Positions 8,814-18,260 are shown, counted from the stretch's first letter. The stretch is DNA of 64,000 nucleotides from Archangiaceae bacterium (GCA_016714225.1 JADJNS010000019.1:255992-319991), one strand, 5' to 3'. Program-made: numbers and translations. The notes: generated by a model from the sequence alone, not told the origin.

Positions 8814-10784
8814 TCAGGGCAGCCCGGAGGCAAGAACGAAGTACACGCTGCGGGGGAGCAGGCTGTGGCCCTCGGTGCTGACCCACAGCCGCCCCGAGGC
8901 AGACAGGTGCATGCCCTCGGGCATGTAGCCCCATCGGTCGTCGCTGGCCCGCAGGGTGGTGGGGAGTGCACCGACCGCGCCGCTGAACAGCGCGCCTTCG
9001 TAGCGGGTCGAGTTGAGGAAGAACCGGGGGCCTGCGCTGACTGCGCCCTGGAGGTTGCGATTGCCGGCGTACCAGGCGCCGCTCGCCGTCACCACGCCGG
9101 TGGGGCCCGTCTTCAGTCGCGAGCTGGCGCTTTCGAGCGGCCAGCGCAGCAGGCGGCTGTAGAGGCCGAGCGCCGGGTCGTCGTCGAACTCGCCCGACAC
9201 CAGGGAGTCGGGGGTGGTGCTTCGGTCGAGCGACACGAACGAGAACTTCGCCCGGCACGAGGGCGACAGCCCCGAGGGAAAGTAATACCCGCCGACCTGG
9301 GGGAGCACGTACTCATAGCCGTATGCGCACGCCTGCCCCGCGGCCACGCCGGCGCGCGTCGCGCAGGCCGCCGCCGTCGCCACCTTCGAGATGCGGGTGA
9401 GGTCGAACACCCGCAGCCCTCGCGAGGTGTCGGCGACGTAGAGCAGCGAGCCCGACCAGGCCAGGCCGCCGCCGTGAATCGGCACCGGCTTGAAGCCTCG
9501 CGTCGGGTCGGGCTCGACCAGCAGCGCATGCCGGTAGGTGACACTCGCCGTCGAGCCGGTCACGTCGGCGAAGCTCACCCGAACGCCCTTGTCGGCGCCG
9601 TCGCTGCTGGGGTTGGGGTCGAAGGCCACGTTCGCGCTCTCGTAGTGCCACGCGACCGCGACCATTGAGCGGGCTCCGGCGACACCTTCGGCGAGCCCCT
9701 GGGGTATCCAGTACCGCGCGTCGAGGTCTCCCGACTCCCAGAAGAAGCCGCCCCCGAAGCCGGGCCAGGGCTTCGCGGGCATGGCGGTCGCCGAGCGGTT
9801 CAGCGGCAGCACGTCGAGGCCGACCTTGGGCAGGCCCAGCGCGTCGAGCATCGCGGCGTAGCGAGACCACGTGTCGGTGTCTTGCAGCGAAAACCCCGTG
9901 GCCGAAATCGCCCTGAGGCCATCGCCCTCGGCATAGCCCGCGAGCGGACCCTGTTCGGGGCAGGCGCAGCCCGCATCGAAGACGTCGGAGGGGCAGCTGG
10001 GGCTCGCGCCGGTGCACCGCTCGGCGACGTCGCACCCGCCGATCGACGGGCGGCACACCGCGCCGGCGTCGAGCAGCCGGTGCATGCACTGGCCGGCGCC
10101 GCACACGTCGACGGAGCACGCGTGGCCGTCGTCGAGACAGGGGCGGGCCTCGCAGTCCGAATCGGCGCAGTCGGCGAGCCCGTCACAGTCGTCGTCGACG
10201 CCGTCGCCGCAGCTCGACTCTCGGGGCTGGGTCGCGGCGCAGCCCGGCACGCACTGGCCGGCCGCGCACTGAAAGCCCGGGGCACAGCTCACCGCGAGGC
10301 AGCGCAGGTCGACGCAGCGGTCGTTCAGGCAGCCCGACGCCGGGCCACAGGGTCCCGCATCTCCGCACGTCGGGCCCTGGCAGGCGCCGGCGAGGCAGGG
10401 CCCTGCGTCGCATTGGACCTGGGCGCACGCGCGCTCGACGCAGGCCTCGTCGATGCAGACCTCGTCGCTGCCGCACGGCTGTGCAGCGCACGACTGCGGC
10501 ACACAACTGCCGCCCGTGCAGCGCTCTCCCGTCGGGCAGCCGATGCCCACGCAGGCAGACTCGACGCACGCCCCCGCGTCGACGCAGGTCTCGTTCGCCG
10601 CGCACAGCCTCGGCCCGCACGCGCGAGCGACACAGACCCCCGACACGCAGCGCTGGTCGGCGCCACAGCCCACCCCGCCGCAGCCATCAGTCGGCTCGAC
10701 GCCCGCGTCGTGGCCAGCATCGTTGATGCCGGGTGTGGCAGGGCAGGCGGTGGCGAGCAACAGCCCGAGGGCGACGACGCTCAT
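8814..10784 (-). CDS. Cys-rich lipoprotein with repeated CxxxxxCxxGxC modules
   Basis: Predicted outer-membrane or surface lipoprotein of about 656 residues. MSVVALGLLLATAC gives a short signal with a lipobox (LATAC), which favours ATG 10784 over upstream codons. Residues about 25-200 hold a run of short Cys modules (CGADQRCVSGVC, CAANETCVDAGAC, CPTGERCTGGSC, CGSDEVCIDEAC and similar), then SCGDGVDDDCDGLADCADSDC, a MopE-like acidic module typical of myxobacterial surface proteins. The remaining 400 residues form a globular domain with WYAGNRNL and LWVSTEG segments and no family I can name; a phrase like GSLLYVADTSRGLRVFDLTRI is propeller-like. Probably disulphide-stabilised outside the cell. 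Function unknown. Confidence 0.8.
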   Translation of the reverse strand: MSVVALGLLLATACPATPGINDAGHDAGVEPTDGCGGVGCGADQRCVSGVCVARACGPRLCAANETCVDAGACVESACVGIGCPTGERCTGGSCVPQSCAAQPCGSDEVCIDEACVERACAQVQCDAGPCLAGACQGPTCGDAGPCGPASGCLNDRCVDLRCLAVSCAPGFQCAAGQCVPGCAATQPRESSCGDGVDDDCDGLADCADSDCEARPCLDDGHACSVDVCGAGQCMHRLLDAGAVCRPSIGGCDVAERCTGASPSCPSDVFDAGCACPEQGPLAGYAEGDGLRAISATGFSLQDTDTWSRYAAMLDALGLPKVGLDVLPLNRSATAMPAKPWPGFGGGFFWESGDLDARYWIPQGLAEGVAGARSMVAVAWHYESANVAFDPNPSSDGADKGVRVSFADVTGSTASVTYRHALLVEPDPTRGFKPVPIHGGGLAWSGSLLYVADTSRGLRVFDLTRISKVATAAACATRAGVAAGQACAYGYEYVLPQVGGYYFPSGLSPSCRAKFSFVSLDRSTTPDSLVSGEFDDDPALGLYSRLLRWPLESASSRLKTGPTGVVTASGAWYAGNRNLQGAVSAGPRFFLNSTRYEGALFSGAVGALPTTLRASDDRWGYMPEGMHLSASGRLWVSTEGHSLLPRSVYFVLASGLP

Positions 10785-10845
10785 CGGCGGCAGCGTCGCC
10801 GCTGCTCGGCCGATGAGAGAAGAGCGGTGACGCGCCCCGTGCAAG

Positions 10846-11412
10846 CTAGGCGCCCCACCGGGCGCGGTAGCAGGCGCGCCCATCGGAGCTGTGCGAGACC
10901 ACCTCGAGGCTCGGCGTCGGCGCCCGAATCAGCTCGAGCCCGTGCTCGAGCAGGCCTTGAATGAAGCGCGGGTCTTCGGCCAGGCAGTGGTTGATGACCA
11001 TCGTCACGTCGTTCGGGGCGGCCTCGGTCAGCTCGGTCTCGATGAAGTTGTTCCCGGCGCGAAAGTTCTGCGTCATTCGCCGAAAGGTGCGCAGCGGGCC
11101 GAGCAGGCGCAGCAGGGGCAGCGTGGTCTTCCCCAGCATCGTCTCGAAGTACCCGGCGATGAACCGGCGCCCTACGTCGCGCAGCGCGGTGGGGTGGTCG
11201 ACGCCGGGCGCCACGTTCTCGGTCACCGTGCGCAGCACCTTCAGCCAGGTGCCCAGGGGGTAGGCCGGCAGAAACGGGTGGTCGAGGTCGACGCCGTCGG
11301 CGGCCAGCTGGCGCTTCAGCGGCGGGGTGATGCGGTCTGGGTACGCACGCACCAGCAGCGCCTCGAAGGTGGTGGCGAACAACAGTCGCTGGTCCGGGGC
11401 TGCGGCGGCCAT
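10846..11412 (-). CDS. DUF2378 family protein (TIGR02265), myxobacterial paralogous family
   Basis: Intact 188-residue member of a family found as many paralogs in Myxococcus-type genomes and almost nowhere else; biochemical role unknown. Diagnostic stretches: LFATTFEALLVRAY, GVDLDHPFLPAYPLGTWLKV, VGRRFIAGYFETMLGK, RTFRRMTQNFRAGNNFIETE and the C-terminal CYRARWGA. There is no signal peptide, so it is probably cytosolic. ATG 11412 (MAAAAPDQRLLFATTF) fits the usual family length; upstream in-frame starts would add a low-complexity Arg-rich leader. A decayed second copy lies 6 kb away at 4801-5051. Confidence 0.9.
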   Translation of the reverse strand: MAAAAPDQRLLFATTFEALLVRAYPDRITPPLKRQLAADGVDLDHPFLPAYPLGTWLKVLRTVTENVAPGVDHPTALRDVGRRFIAGYFETMLGKTTLPLLRLLGPLRTFRRMTQNFRAGNNFIETELTEAAPNDVTMVINHCLAEDPRFIQGLLEHGLELIRAPTPSLEVVSHSSDGRACYRARWGA

Positions 11413-11567
11413 GGCCCACCACGGTAGCACCGGGCGCCTTCGGCCCCGCAGCACCCTCAGTCGAGCAGCGAGCGCAGAGCCGTCGCCGTGGAGAGGTGCG
11501 CTCCGCGGGGTCGCGCCGACCCCTTCGCGCGATGTGACCCTGCCGCGCACCGTAGAAGCGGCCGCGC

Positions 11568-11994
11568 TTCTTCGCCGACGGCAAGCGGCTGGGCAGCGCT
11601 CCGGTCGCCGACGCCCGCGCCACGCTCGAGGTCACCCTGCCCGTCGGCGCGAGCACCCTGCGGGCGACTGACGTGCACGGCCTCGTACCCGCCGGGCACC
11701 GCGGTGCGTCGGGTCGCGCAGCCCGAGTCGGCGGCGTACCTGGTCGGCGCCTGGGTCGGCTGCGACAGCAGCTCGGGCGCGACCTGCGACGTGACGCTCA
11801 CCTTCTCGGTGGTGCTGTCAGAGGGCTCGAACGCGGTGCACCTCGTCTACTACGACCTCAGCAGCCCGCAGAGCAACCGCGGCCTGGGCAGCGATGCCAC
11901 CATCGGAGAGCAGTGGAGCAGCGGCGTCTCGCAGTACGGCGCGTTTCAACCGGTGCTGTCGACGGGCCTCGACATCACGCTGCCGAACCCCTGA
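11568..11994 (+). pseudogene. Broken secreted-protein gene fragment
   Basis: Two coding-like stretches in different frames lie end to end. Bases 11568-11690 read FFADGKRLGSAPVADARATL then EVTLPVGASTLRATD. From about 11690 a shifted frame reads YPPGTAVRRVAQPESAAYLV then TCDVTLTFSVVLSEGSNAVH and finishes QPVLSTGLDITLPNP at TGA 11992-11994. The composition (Ser/Thr-rich strands, paired Cys) resembles an Ig-like extracellular domain. No start codon with a signal peptide is visible upstream, so the 5' end is missing as well. It may be the tail of a gene cut off by the rearrangement that placed the DUF2378 gene here. Confidence 0.55.
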
Positions 11995-12008
11995 GGCCCA
12001 GCTCAAGG

Positions 12009-14420
12009 CTACGGCACCACCAGCGCGTCGACCACCACCACCGGGTCCGGAGGCAGCAGCACCTCGTTCATGTCGCCGCGTACCGAGACGCGGTAGGTGC
12101 CGCTCACCACCACGCCCTGAAAGGTGAGCTGCGCGGCGCTGCCGCACTGCAGCGGCAGGCGCTGGTGGTCGACCCCGTTCGTGTTCTCGAACACCACCTC
12201 GCCGCACGTCGCGCTGCTCTGCAGCACCAGCGGCGACGTTCCATTCGACAACACGCGGCCCGACACCCGCGCCATCGGAGGCGTCATCACGTCGAGCACG
12301 GTGCTGGGCGCCGCTGAGGCAATCACCAGTGACGGGGCCACCAGCTTGGCGGTGTTCGGCAGCGACGAGCTGAGCTGGTCGCCGAGCACCGAGACGCTGT
12401 ACGTGCCGCGCGTCAGCCGCAGGTTGCTCACCGTGAACCCCCCCGAGCTGGCGCAGCTGAAGCCGGGCTGCCAGGCGGTGTCGGTCATGCCGGCCGGCGT
12501 GATGAGCAGCCGGCCGCAGTTCGAGCCTTGCGGCGGGAACACCACCGGCGCCGCGCCGTTGTGCCGCACCTGAAACGAAGCGAGCGCCAGGCCCGGAGTC
12601 GTCACCCCGAGGTTGAGCTGCACCACCGCGGTCGAGGCGGGGATGGTGAAGTTGCCCGCCGGCCAGGTGCCGGGCGGCAGCGTGCCGTCGCCGACCCCGT
12701 CGACGTCGACGCGGTAGCTGCCCGGGGTCACCCGCGAGACGGTGGTGCCGTACATCGGGCACCCGAACGAGTAGCTCGAGCCGTCGGTGAGCGAGGTGAA
12801 CCGCACGAAGTAGCACTCGCTGCCCAGCGACGCGCCGTTGTGCTTGAGCGTGGTGCCGATCGGCGTGGTGCTGAGCGTCGCGTCGAGGTTCAAGGTGGTG
12901 CTCGCGGTCAGGCTGCGCGAGGGAAACACCACCACCCGAATCGGCGCCACCGAGTCGGTGACCTCGACCAGCACCGACACGTCGTAGGTGCCGGGCAGCG
13001 CGTTGACGGTGTAGTTGGCGCCGCTCGCCAAGATGCGCAGCACCTGGCCGCCCGTCGTGGTGCTCTTCAGCTCGACGCCCACCCGCTTGTAGCCGGTGAA
13101 GAGGCTGGGCGCCTTGGTGTTGAGGGTGATGGCGCCGCTGAGCGTGAGGCCCTTGGTGTCGAGGGTGAGCGGCCCCATGCCGGCGGCGATGGTGTAGGTG
13201 CCGGGCAGGGTCTGGCTCGTCAGGTCTCCGCCCAGCGAGGTCTCTTGCAGCTTGATGGTGGTGGGGCCGGGGGCGAGGTCGACCTCGAAGGTGAAGTCGC
13301 CGGTGCTCTGGCAGCTCACCCGCGCCACGGTCTCTTTCGGGTCACCCTGGTGCAGGAACCTCAAGAAGCCGCAGGTGGGAGGCGTGGCGAGGGCAGGCCT
13401 CGCTCCGTTGCGGAGCACCTTGCCGGTGACGTGCACCATCGCGGGGCCGGTGAAGGCCAGCACCATGTTCAGCCGCGAGGTCGAGAAGTCGACGGCGCTG
13501 AGCCGAAACGGCAGCTGCGGCACGCGGAGCGACGAGCCGCTGCTCAGCTCGACGTCGTAGACCCCGGCCACCACCCGGCCCGAGAAGCTGACGTTGCCGG
13601 CCGCGTTGCACTCCACCGGCAGCGACGCGCTGAACTTCCGGTCGGCGCGGGTCAGCTTCAAGGTCGCGCAGGCGGTCGAGGGCACCTCGCTGATGGGAGC
13701 CGCCCCGTTGTACTGCACCGTGCCGCCCACCGAGATGACGTTCGGGCTCAGCACGTCGAGGGTGAGGTTCTCGGCGTTGCCGCCGCGGCACGCGCCGCTG
13801 CTGCACGAGTAGCCGGCCGGGCACACGCAGGGGCCCGCGCTGCCGCCGCTCGACCCGCCGGTGCCGCTGCCGCCGCCGCTCGAGGTGCCGCCACCGGTGC
13901 CGCTGCCTCCGCCGGTGCCGCCGGTCGGTATGCCGCAGACGTTCGGCACCCCGCTGCCGCCGCACGTCGTGCCGGCGCCGCAGGTGCCACAGTCGATGGT
14001 GCTGCTGCACCCGTCCGAGATGACGCCGCAGCTCTTGCCGAGCGCCGCGCAGGTGGTGCTGGTGCAGCTGCCATCGCCGCACACGTTCGCGACTCCGCCG
14101 CCGCCGCAGACCTTGCCGCCGGTGCACGAGCCGCACGCCAGCACGCCTCCACAGCCGTCGGGCACCTGGCCGCAGGTCGCGCCCAGCGCCGCGCAGGTGG
14201 TGGGGGTGCACGCTGCGGTACAGTGGCTGCTCACGCACTGCGCGCCGCCGCCGCAGGCGGTGCAGGCGACGCCGCCCTCGCCGCACGCGCTGACGGTGAG
14301 CCCGGTCTCGCACACGCCGGCCGCGGTGCAGCACCCGCCACACGTCGCCGCCGAGCACACGTCGCTGGAACCCGAGCAGCCGGCGAGACAAATGACCCAC
14401 AACATGGCGAGCAGTCGCAT
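12009..14420 (-). CDS. Large Cys-rich lipoprotein with repeated beta-sandwich-like domains
   Basis: About 803 residues, anchored as a lipoprotein: MRLLAMLWVICLAGC has a lipobox (LAGC), which fixes the start at ATG 14420. Residues 15-150 contain three Cys modules of the form TTCAALG.xCG..DGC...xxCG.C, then a Gly/Ser-rich linker and a small CPAGYSCSSGACRGG module. The rest, residues about 190-803, is a series of about six repeats of roughly 100 residues, each opening like VQYNGAAPI, VLRNGARPAL, LKHNGASLG, VRHNGAAPV or VLSNGTSPL and ending in a LPGTYxVxV strand. They look like carboxypeptidase-regulatory or prealbumin-like sandwich repeats. Probably a surface-exposed structural or binding protein; no catalytic motif seen. 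Confidence 0.85.
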   Translation of the reverse strand: MRLLAMLWVICLAGCSGSSDVCSAATCGGCCTAAGVCETGLTVSACGEGGVACTACGGGAQCVSSHCTAACTPTTCAALGATCGQVPDGCGGVLACGSCTGGKVCGGGGVANVCGDGSCTSTTCAALGKSCGVISDGCSSTIDCGTCGAGTTCGGSGVPNVCGIPTGGTGGGSGTGGGTSSGGGSGTGGSSGGSAGPCVCPAGYSCSSGACRGGNAENLTLDVLSPNVISVGGTVQYNGAAPISEVPSTACATLKLTRADRKFSASLPVECNAAGNVSFSGRVVAGVYDVELSSGSSLRVPQLPFRLSAVDFSTSRLNMVLAFTGPAMVHVTGKVLRNGARPALATPPTCGFLRFLHQGDPKETVARVSCQSTGDFTFEVDLAPGPTTIKLQETSLGGDLTSQTLPGTYTIAAGMGPLTLDTKGLTLSGAITLNTKAPSLFTGYKRVGVELKSTTTGGQVLRILASGANYTVNALPGTYDVSVLVEVTDSVAPIRVVVFPSRSLTASTTLNLDATLSTTPIGTTLKHNGASLGSECYFVRFTSLTDGSSYSFGCPMYGTTVSRVTPGSYRVDVDGVGDGTLPPGTWPAGNFTIPASTAVVQLNLGVTTPGLALASFQVRHNGAAPVVFPPQGSNCGRLLITPAGMTDTAWQPGFSCASSGGFTVSNLRLTRGTYSVSVLGDQLSSSLPNTAKLVAPSLVIASAAPSTVLDVMTPPMARVSGRVLSNGTSPLVLQSSATCGEVVFENTNGVDHQRLPLQCGSAAQLTFQGVVVSGTYRVSVRGDMNEVLLPPDPVVVVDALVVP

Positions 14421-14503
14421 GGGGCGCAGACCCGCGAGCAGGCGCCGCTGTGCAAGACGCAAAGAAGCTTGGCGCATGCGACATTTGGCGTACCGTCGCG
14501 CCC

Positions 14504-15826
14504 ATGAAAAACGCTTTCGCCCTGGGTCTGCTGTTGCTGCCGCTGGTGGTGCGCGCCGAGGTCTACAAGCTGTACGTCGCCGAGCGCGACAGCGCCGCGC
14601 ACAAGGCCGCCGAGCCGCTCGCCGACGGCAAGACCTCGTTCTGGTTTCCCAAGCTGACCCGCGGCCTCGAGAAGGCGGTCGAGCTGCTCAACGGCACCGA
14701 CCATCAGGTGCAGGTGCTGGTGGCGCAGGGCCAGCACGCCGGGCTGTGGGCGCTGCCGAACGGGCTGCCGGGAGGCAAGGCGAAGCTGCTGCTGCTGGGC
14801 GGGCACTGCCCCGACTGGAAGAAGCGCGACCCGTTCGGCTGCCCCACCGAGCTGTTGGGCGGCGACGCGCGGCCCCAGGCGGTGCTCGGCTTCGGGGGCA
14901 ACAAGACCCAGCTCTCAGAGCTGGTCATCAGCGGCTTCGTCTTCGACAGCGCCCAGTCGAACAAGTACGACGCGCGCACCAACAGCCTGCTCAAGGGCAG
15001 CTCGCGCACCCTGCCGCTGCTCGCGCTCAGCCAGGTGGTGGTCGGGCACCTGGTCATCGCCGACAACGTCTTCCTCAACAGCGCGCACCGCGCGTTCGAG
15101 CTGTACCACTCGGCCGCGTCGAACGAGACCACGGTCGACATCGACAACAACTTCTTCCTCAACAACGTCATCCCGCTGAAGTTCGAGCCGGCCGGCTACA
15201 AGGGCTTCAAGACCAAGACCGTCAACTTCACCCACAACTCGGTCATCTTGAACTGGCCCTTCAACCCCGACGCGACCTCGTCGAACGTCGGCGCGCTCGA
15301 GCTGTACCACAAGGACTGCTGCGGCGAGCTCAACCTCGAAGACAACCTGTTCGCCTACAACCCCGGTGGGGCGATGCAGCACGACTGGCCGGTGAACCGC
15401 ATGGGCAAGCTCGCGCTGAAGAACAACCTCTTCTTCATGAACGCCACCCTGTTCGGCGACGGGCGCCCCGAGGCGGGAGTGTTCGTCGGCAAGTTCGGGC
15501 CCAACCCCAAGCACATCGTGGTGCCGCTCGCGGCGCACATGGAAGACGACTACCCGTATGCGTTCTCTGGCAACGTGTCGTTCGACCCGAAGGTGCCGGT
15601 GGCGCTGGTCGACCTGCAGGCTGCCGACTCTTCGGCGGTGAGCGCCAAGAAGACGCTGATGAACGACGTGCGCGGGCTGTTCGGCCAGAACAAAGAGGGC
15701 GGCACGGTGGCGATCAAGAACTTCGCGCCGCGCATGGGGCTCGACCTCGAGCACCTCCCCTTCCCGGCCGAGGCCAAGGCGGCGGCCTTCGGGGTCCAGC
15801 GCACCCGGGCCTGGGCAGCGCGATAA
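14504..15826 (+). CDS. Secreted parallel beta-helix protein
   Basis: 440 residues beginning with a signal peptide (MKNAFALGLLLLPLVVRAE), so exported. The centre (residues about 150-330) shows the short hydrophobic/Asn ladder of right-handed beta-helix proteins: VVGHLVIADNVFLNSAHRAF, TTVDIDNNFFLNN, NFTHNSVILNW, GELNLEDNLFAYN and LALKNNLFFMN. Such folds are found in polysaccharide lyases, pectinases and adhesins; no catalytic residues can be assigned. Cys pairs in CPDWKKRDPFGC and KDCCGE may form disulphides. ATG 14504 was picked because it opens the signal peptide. Twelve bases upstream is an 11-base match to one arm of the TetR operator at 58212. Confidence 0.8.
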   Translation: MKNAFALGLLLLPLVVRAEVYKLYVAERDSAAHKAAEPLADGKTSFWFPKLTRGLEKAVELLNGTDHQVQVLVAQGQHAGLWALPNGLPGGKAKLLLLGGHCPDWKKRDPFGCPTELLGGDARPQAVLGFGGNKTQLSELVISGFVFDSAQSNKYDARTNSLLKGSSRTLPLLALSQVVVGHLVIADNVFLNSAHRAFELYHSAASNETTVDIDNNFFLNNVIPLKFEPAGYKGFKTKTVNFTHNSVILNWPFNPDATSSNVGALELYHKDCCGELNLEDNLFAYNPGGAMQHDWPVNRMGKLALKNNLFFMNATLFGDGRPEAGVFVGKFGPNPKHIVVPLAAHMEDDYPYAFSGNVSFDPKVPVALVDLQAADSSAVSAKKTLMNDVRGLFGQNKEGGTVAIKNFAPRMGLDLEHLPFPAEAKAAAFGVQRTRAWAAR

Positions 15827-15910
15827 CCCGGCGGAGCTTCGAGGGTCTGCCTGCCGGGGCGGGCGCCGCGGTACTTGTTCCTAACGTGCTTTGAGGTACG
15901 GAGGCTTGCG

Positions 15911-16537
15911 ATGGCGGGTGTGGCAATCGTCGGTGCGAGCGGGCTGCTGGGCGAGAAGCTGATCGCCCGGGCGCTCGAGCGCGGTCACCGGGTCAGCGCG
16001 CTGGTGCGCGACGCCACGCGGGTGAAGCGCCAGGCCGAGCAGCTGACCGTCTTTCAGATCGACACCGAGACCGGCAGCGGGCTCGAGGCGGGGCTCGAGC
16101 GGTGCCAGTTCGTCATCTGCGCGGTGGGTGGCGAGGTCGGCCGGTGCGTCACGCAGCTGGTCGGCGAGCTGCGCAAGCGCAAGAAGGGCATCGAGCGGCT
16201 GGTGCTGCTCTCGCGGCTGGGGGTGGCCGAGAGCCGGCCGCAGAGCGCGCTGGCGTCGGGGCCGCTGCAGGCACTGCTGCCGGTGCTGCGCCCGGCCATC
16301 TTCCGCGACATCGGCGAGGCCGAGGGCGTGCTGCGCACCTCGCAGCTGCCGTACTGCATCTTCCGAGCGACCCGGCTGACCGACGACCCGGTGGTCGGCA
16401 CCGTGGTCGCGGTGCCCTCGGCCCACGCTCCCCCGCACCGCGTGTCGCGCAAGGGCCTGGCCCACTTCATCGTCGACTCACTCGAGCAGAGCGAGTGGGT
16501 CGGTCGCGAAGTGACGGTCGGAGCCGCCGCCCGCTGA
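15911..16537 (+). CDS. NAD(P)-binding Rossmann protein, atypical SDR / NmrA-like
   Basis: 208-residue cytosolic protein with an N-terminal dinucleotide-binding motif GASGLLGEKLIARALERGH (GxSGxxG form) and ALVRD at the end of the second strand, where NADP-preferring atypical SDRs carry a basic residue. Further hallmarks are FVICAVGG and IERLVLLSRLGVAES (the usual V-SS-G-V strand). It lacks the YxxxK catalytic pair, so it is closer to the NAD(P)H-sensing or biliverdin-reductase-like members than to classical dehydrogenases. ATG 15911 is preceded by ggtacggagg, a good ribosome site. It stands 84 bases after the beta-helix gene and converges on the GST gene. Confidence 0.8.
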   Translation: MAGVAIVGASGLLGEKLIARALERGHRVSALVRDATRVKRQAEQLTVFQIDTETGSGLEAGLERCQFVICAVGGEVGRCVTQLVGELRKRKKGIERLVLLSRLGVAESRPQSALASGPLQALLPVLRPAIFRDIGEAEGVLRTSQLPYCIFRATRLTDDPVVGTVVAVPSAHAPPHRVSRKGLAHFIVDSLEQSEWVGREVTVGAAAR

Positions 16538-16541
16538 AGGG

Positions 16542-17186
16542 TCAGCGTGAGGCTCGCTTCGCGTCAGCCGCAGCGAAGTGGGCCAGCTGATCGGCGTAGG
16601 CCTTCTTGAATGCGGGACGCTCGGTCGCGCGCGCGACGAACGCCTCGGTGGCGGGCCGATGACCGAACGCGCGCACGTCTCTCACCCGCAGCACGTCGGC
16701 CATCAGCAGGTCGGCGACGGTGAAGCGGCCTGCCACCAGCCATTCACGCTCGGTGAGCACCTGCTCGAGGTGGGCGAGGCGCGAGCTCACCCAGCCGGTC
16801 AGGCCGTTGTCGGCGCCCTGGCCCGACACCTTGAGAAACCACCACGGCACGGTGACCATCTCGATCGAGTTGAGGGCCGAGATGACCCACTGCAGCGTGT
16901 GCGCTTCTCCCGCGGGGTCGCGCGGCATCAGCTTCTCGCTCTTCTTGGCGAGGTGCAGCACGCACGCGCCGCTCTCGAAGATTTCGAGGTCGCCGTCGTT
17001 GAGAAAGGGGACCTGCCCGTAGGGCTGGCGGTCGAGGTGGTTGGTGTGAATGCCTTCGAACGGAACGGTTCGCACCGTGTACGCGAGCCCCGCTTCTTCG
17101 CACGCCCAGCGCAGCCTCAGGTCGCGCACGAAGCCGCGCGGGCCTTTCGGCACCCAGTCGGCCGTCCAGAGGGTGAGCTCTCCCAT
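16542..17186 (-). CDS. Glutathione S-transferase family protein
   Basis: 214 residues with the two-domain GST layout. The N-terminal thioredoxin-like domain has RLRWACEEAGLAYTVRTVPF, the cis-Pro segment YGQVPFLNDGDLEIFESGAC (glutathione gamma-Glu contact at E-S), and the helical C-terminal half contains FTVADLLMADVLRV, the conserved N-capping/hydrophobic staple region. It conjugates glutathione or works as a thiol-dependent isomerase or reductase; subclass not resolved. ATG 17186 follows aaagagacg and gives standard length. Its start lies 23 bases after the M28 peptidase stop on the same strand, so the two are probably co-transcribed. Confidence 0.85.
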   Translation of the reverse strand: MGELTLWTADWVPKGPRGFVRDLRLRWACEEAGLAYTVRTVPFEGIHTNHLDRQPYGQVPFLNDGDLEIFESGACVLHLAKKSEKLMPRDPAGEAHTLQWVISALNSIEMVTVPWWFLKVSGQGADNGLTGWVSSRLAHLEQVLTEREWLVAGRFTVADLLMADVLRVRDVRAFGHRPATEAFVARATERPAFKKAYADQLAHFAAADAKRASR

Positions 17187-17209
17187 GGTCGTCTCTTTAC
17201 GCCAACGAG

Positions 17210-18175
17210 TCACCGAGCGGCGATCGCATACAACGCCGAGTGCACGCCCTCGACGACCTTGGCCATGCGCCGGTAGTCGAGGGTGCCCGGCAGATCCGAC
17301 GGCTGGTGGTAGTTCGGATTTCGATTCGGAGCGGTGTCGGTCACCATCACCGCGGGCCAGCCGTGCGCCCAGTAGCTGCGGTGGTCCGACCAGTCGACGC
17401 CCGGCACGAACGACGCGATGTTGGCAGAGGCCACCGGCAAGTCGTTGGCACCGCGCATCGCCCGCTTCATCGAGCGCGTCAGCCCGATCTGCCCGAGGTC
17501 ACCGACCACGACGATGTGGTTGCCGGTCGTCGGATAGAGCAACCCCATGGCGGGAACAGGGAAGTGCTGAGAGCCCTCGGCGTCGGAGAAGTACCCGATG
17601 GTCTCGAGCGAAATCGCCGCCCGCACGTCGACGCCCGCCGCCGCGAGTGCGTCGGCGTGGTGCACGCTGCCCATGTCGGCGGTCGCGAAGTACGGAGGCT
17701 CCTCGAGAGACCAGAAGACCAGCTCGACGCTGAACGGTGGCGGGTGCTCGCCGAACAGCCGAGCCAGCTCGAGCACGGCTGCGACGCCGCTCGCGTTGTC
17801 GTCGGCTCCCGGCAGACTGAACGCAGTGTCGTAGTGAGCACCGACGACGATGCGTGGCCCCACTCGGGGGCCGAAAATTGCCGACACGTTGCGATACGTC
17901 TTCTTTCCCCGCGACCACGTCTGCTCGGTCGGCGCCGGTAACTGTCCCGAGAGCCACGCCGCAGCGCGATCGAGGTTCTCGACATCGCTGCAGCCGCGAG
18001 GGTGCAGCTCGACGGCGAGCTTGTTCACGCTTGCCTCGAGACGCATCGGGTCGGCCTTCACGGCAGGTCCGGCGCTCTCGGAGGAGAAGACCGGCTGCAC
18101 CGTGAGCCAGCTGAATCCAACGAGGGCCAGTAGAACGCATACGACGACCGCGAGACCGATGCGCTTGAGACTCAC
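17210..18175 (-). CDS. M28-family zinc peptidase, membrane-anchored
   Basis: 321 residues. An N-terminal hydrophobic segment (residues 5-25, IGLAVVVCVLLALVGFSWL) acts as an uncleaved anchor or signal, putting the enzyme in the periplasm. The di-zinc aminopeptidase motifs are complete: GAHYDTA (H114, D116), GADDNASG (bridging D125), SLEEPPYF (catalytic Glu with zinc Glu), DWSDHRSYW and the final ligand NPNYHQPSD. The family removes N-terminal residues from peptides; related enzymes are glutaminyl-cyclase-like or PgdA-like exopeptidases. Intact, upstream of and probably co-transcribed with the GST gene. Confidence 0.9.
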   Translation of the reverse strand: MSLKRIGLAVVVCVLLALVGFSWLTVQPVFSSESAGPAVKADPMRLEASVNKLAVELHPRGCSDVENLDRAAAWLSGQLPAPTEQTWSRGKKTYRNVSAIFGPRVGPRIVVGAHYDTAFSLPGADDNASGVAAVLELARLFGEHPPPFSVELVFWSLEEPPYFATADMGSVHHADALAAAGVDVRAAISLETIGYFSDAEGSQHFPVPAMGLLYPTTGNHIVVVGDLGQIGLTRSMKRAMRGANDLPVASANIASFVPGVDWSDHRSYWAHGWPAVMVTDTAPNRNPNYHQPSDLPGTLDYRRMAKVVEGVHSALYAIAAR

Positions 18176-18260
18176 GCCGCTGGTCCGAGAAGAGGCAGCA
18201 CTCGCGGCAGGACACTACCCCGTCGCTCTCTCCTCCAATACCGAGCAGGGCCAGGCGCGA

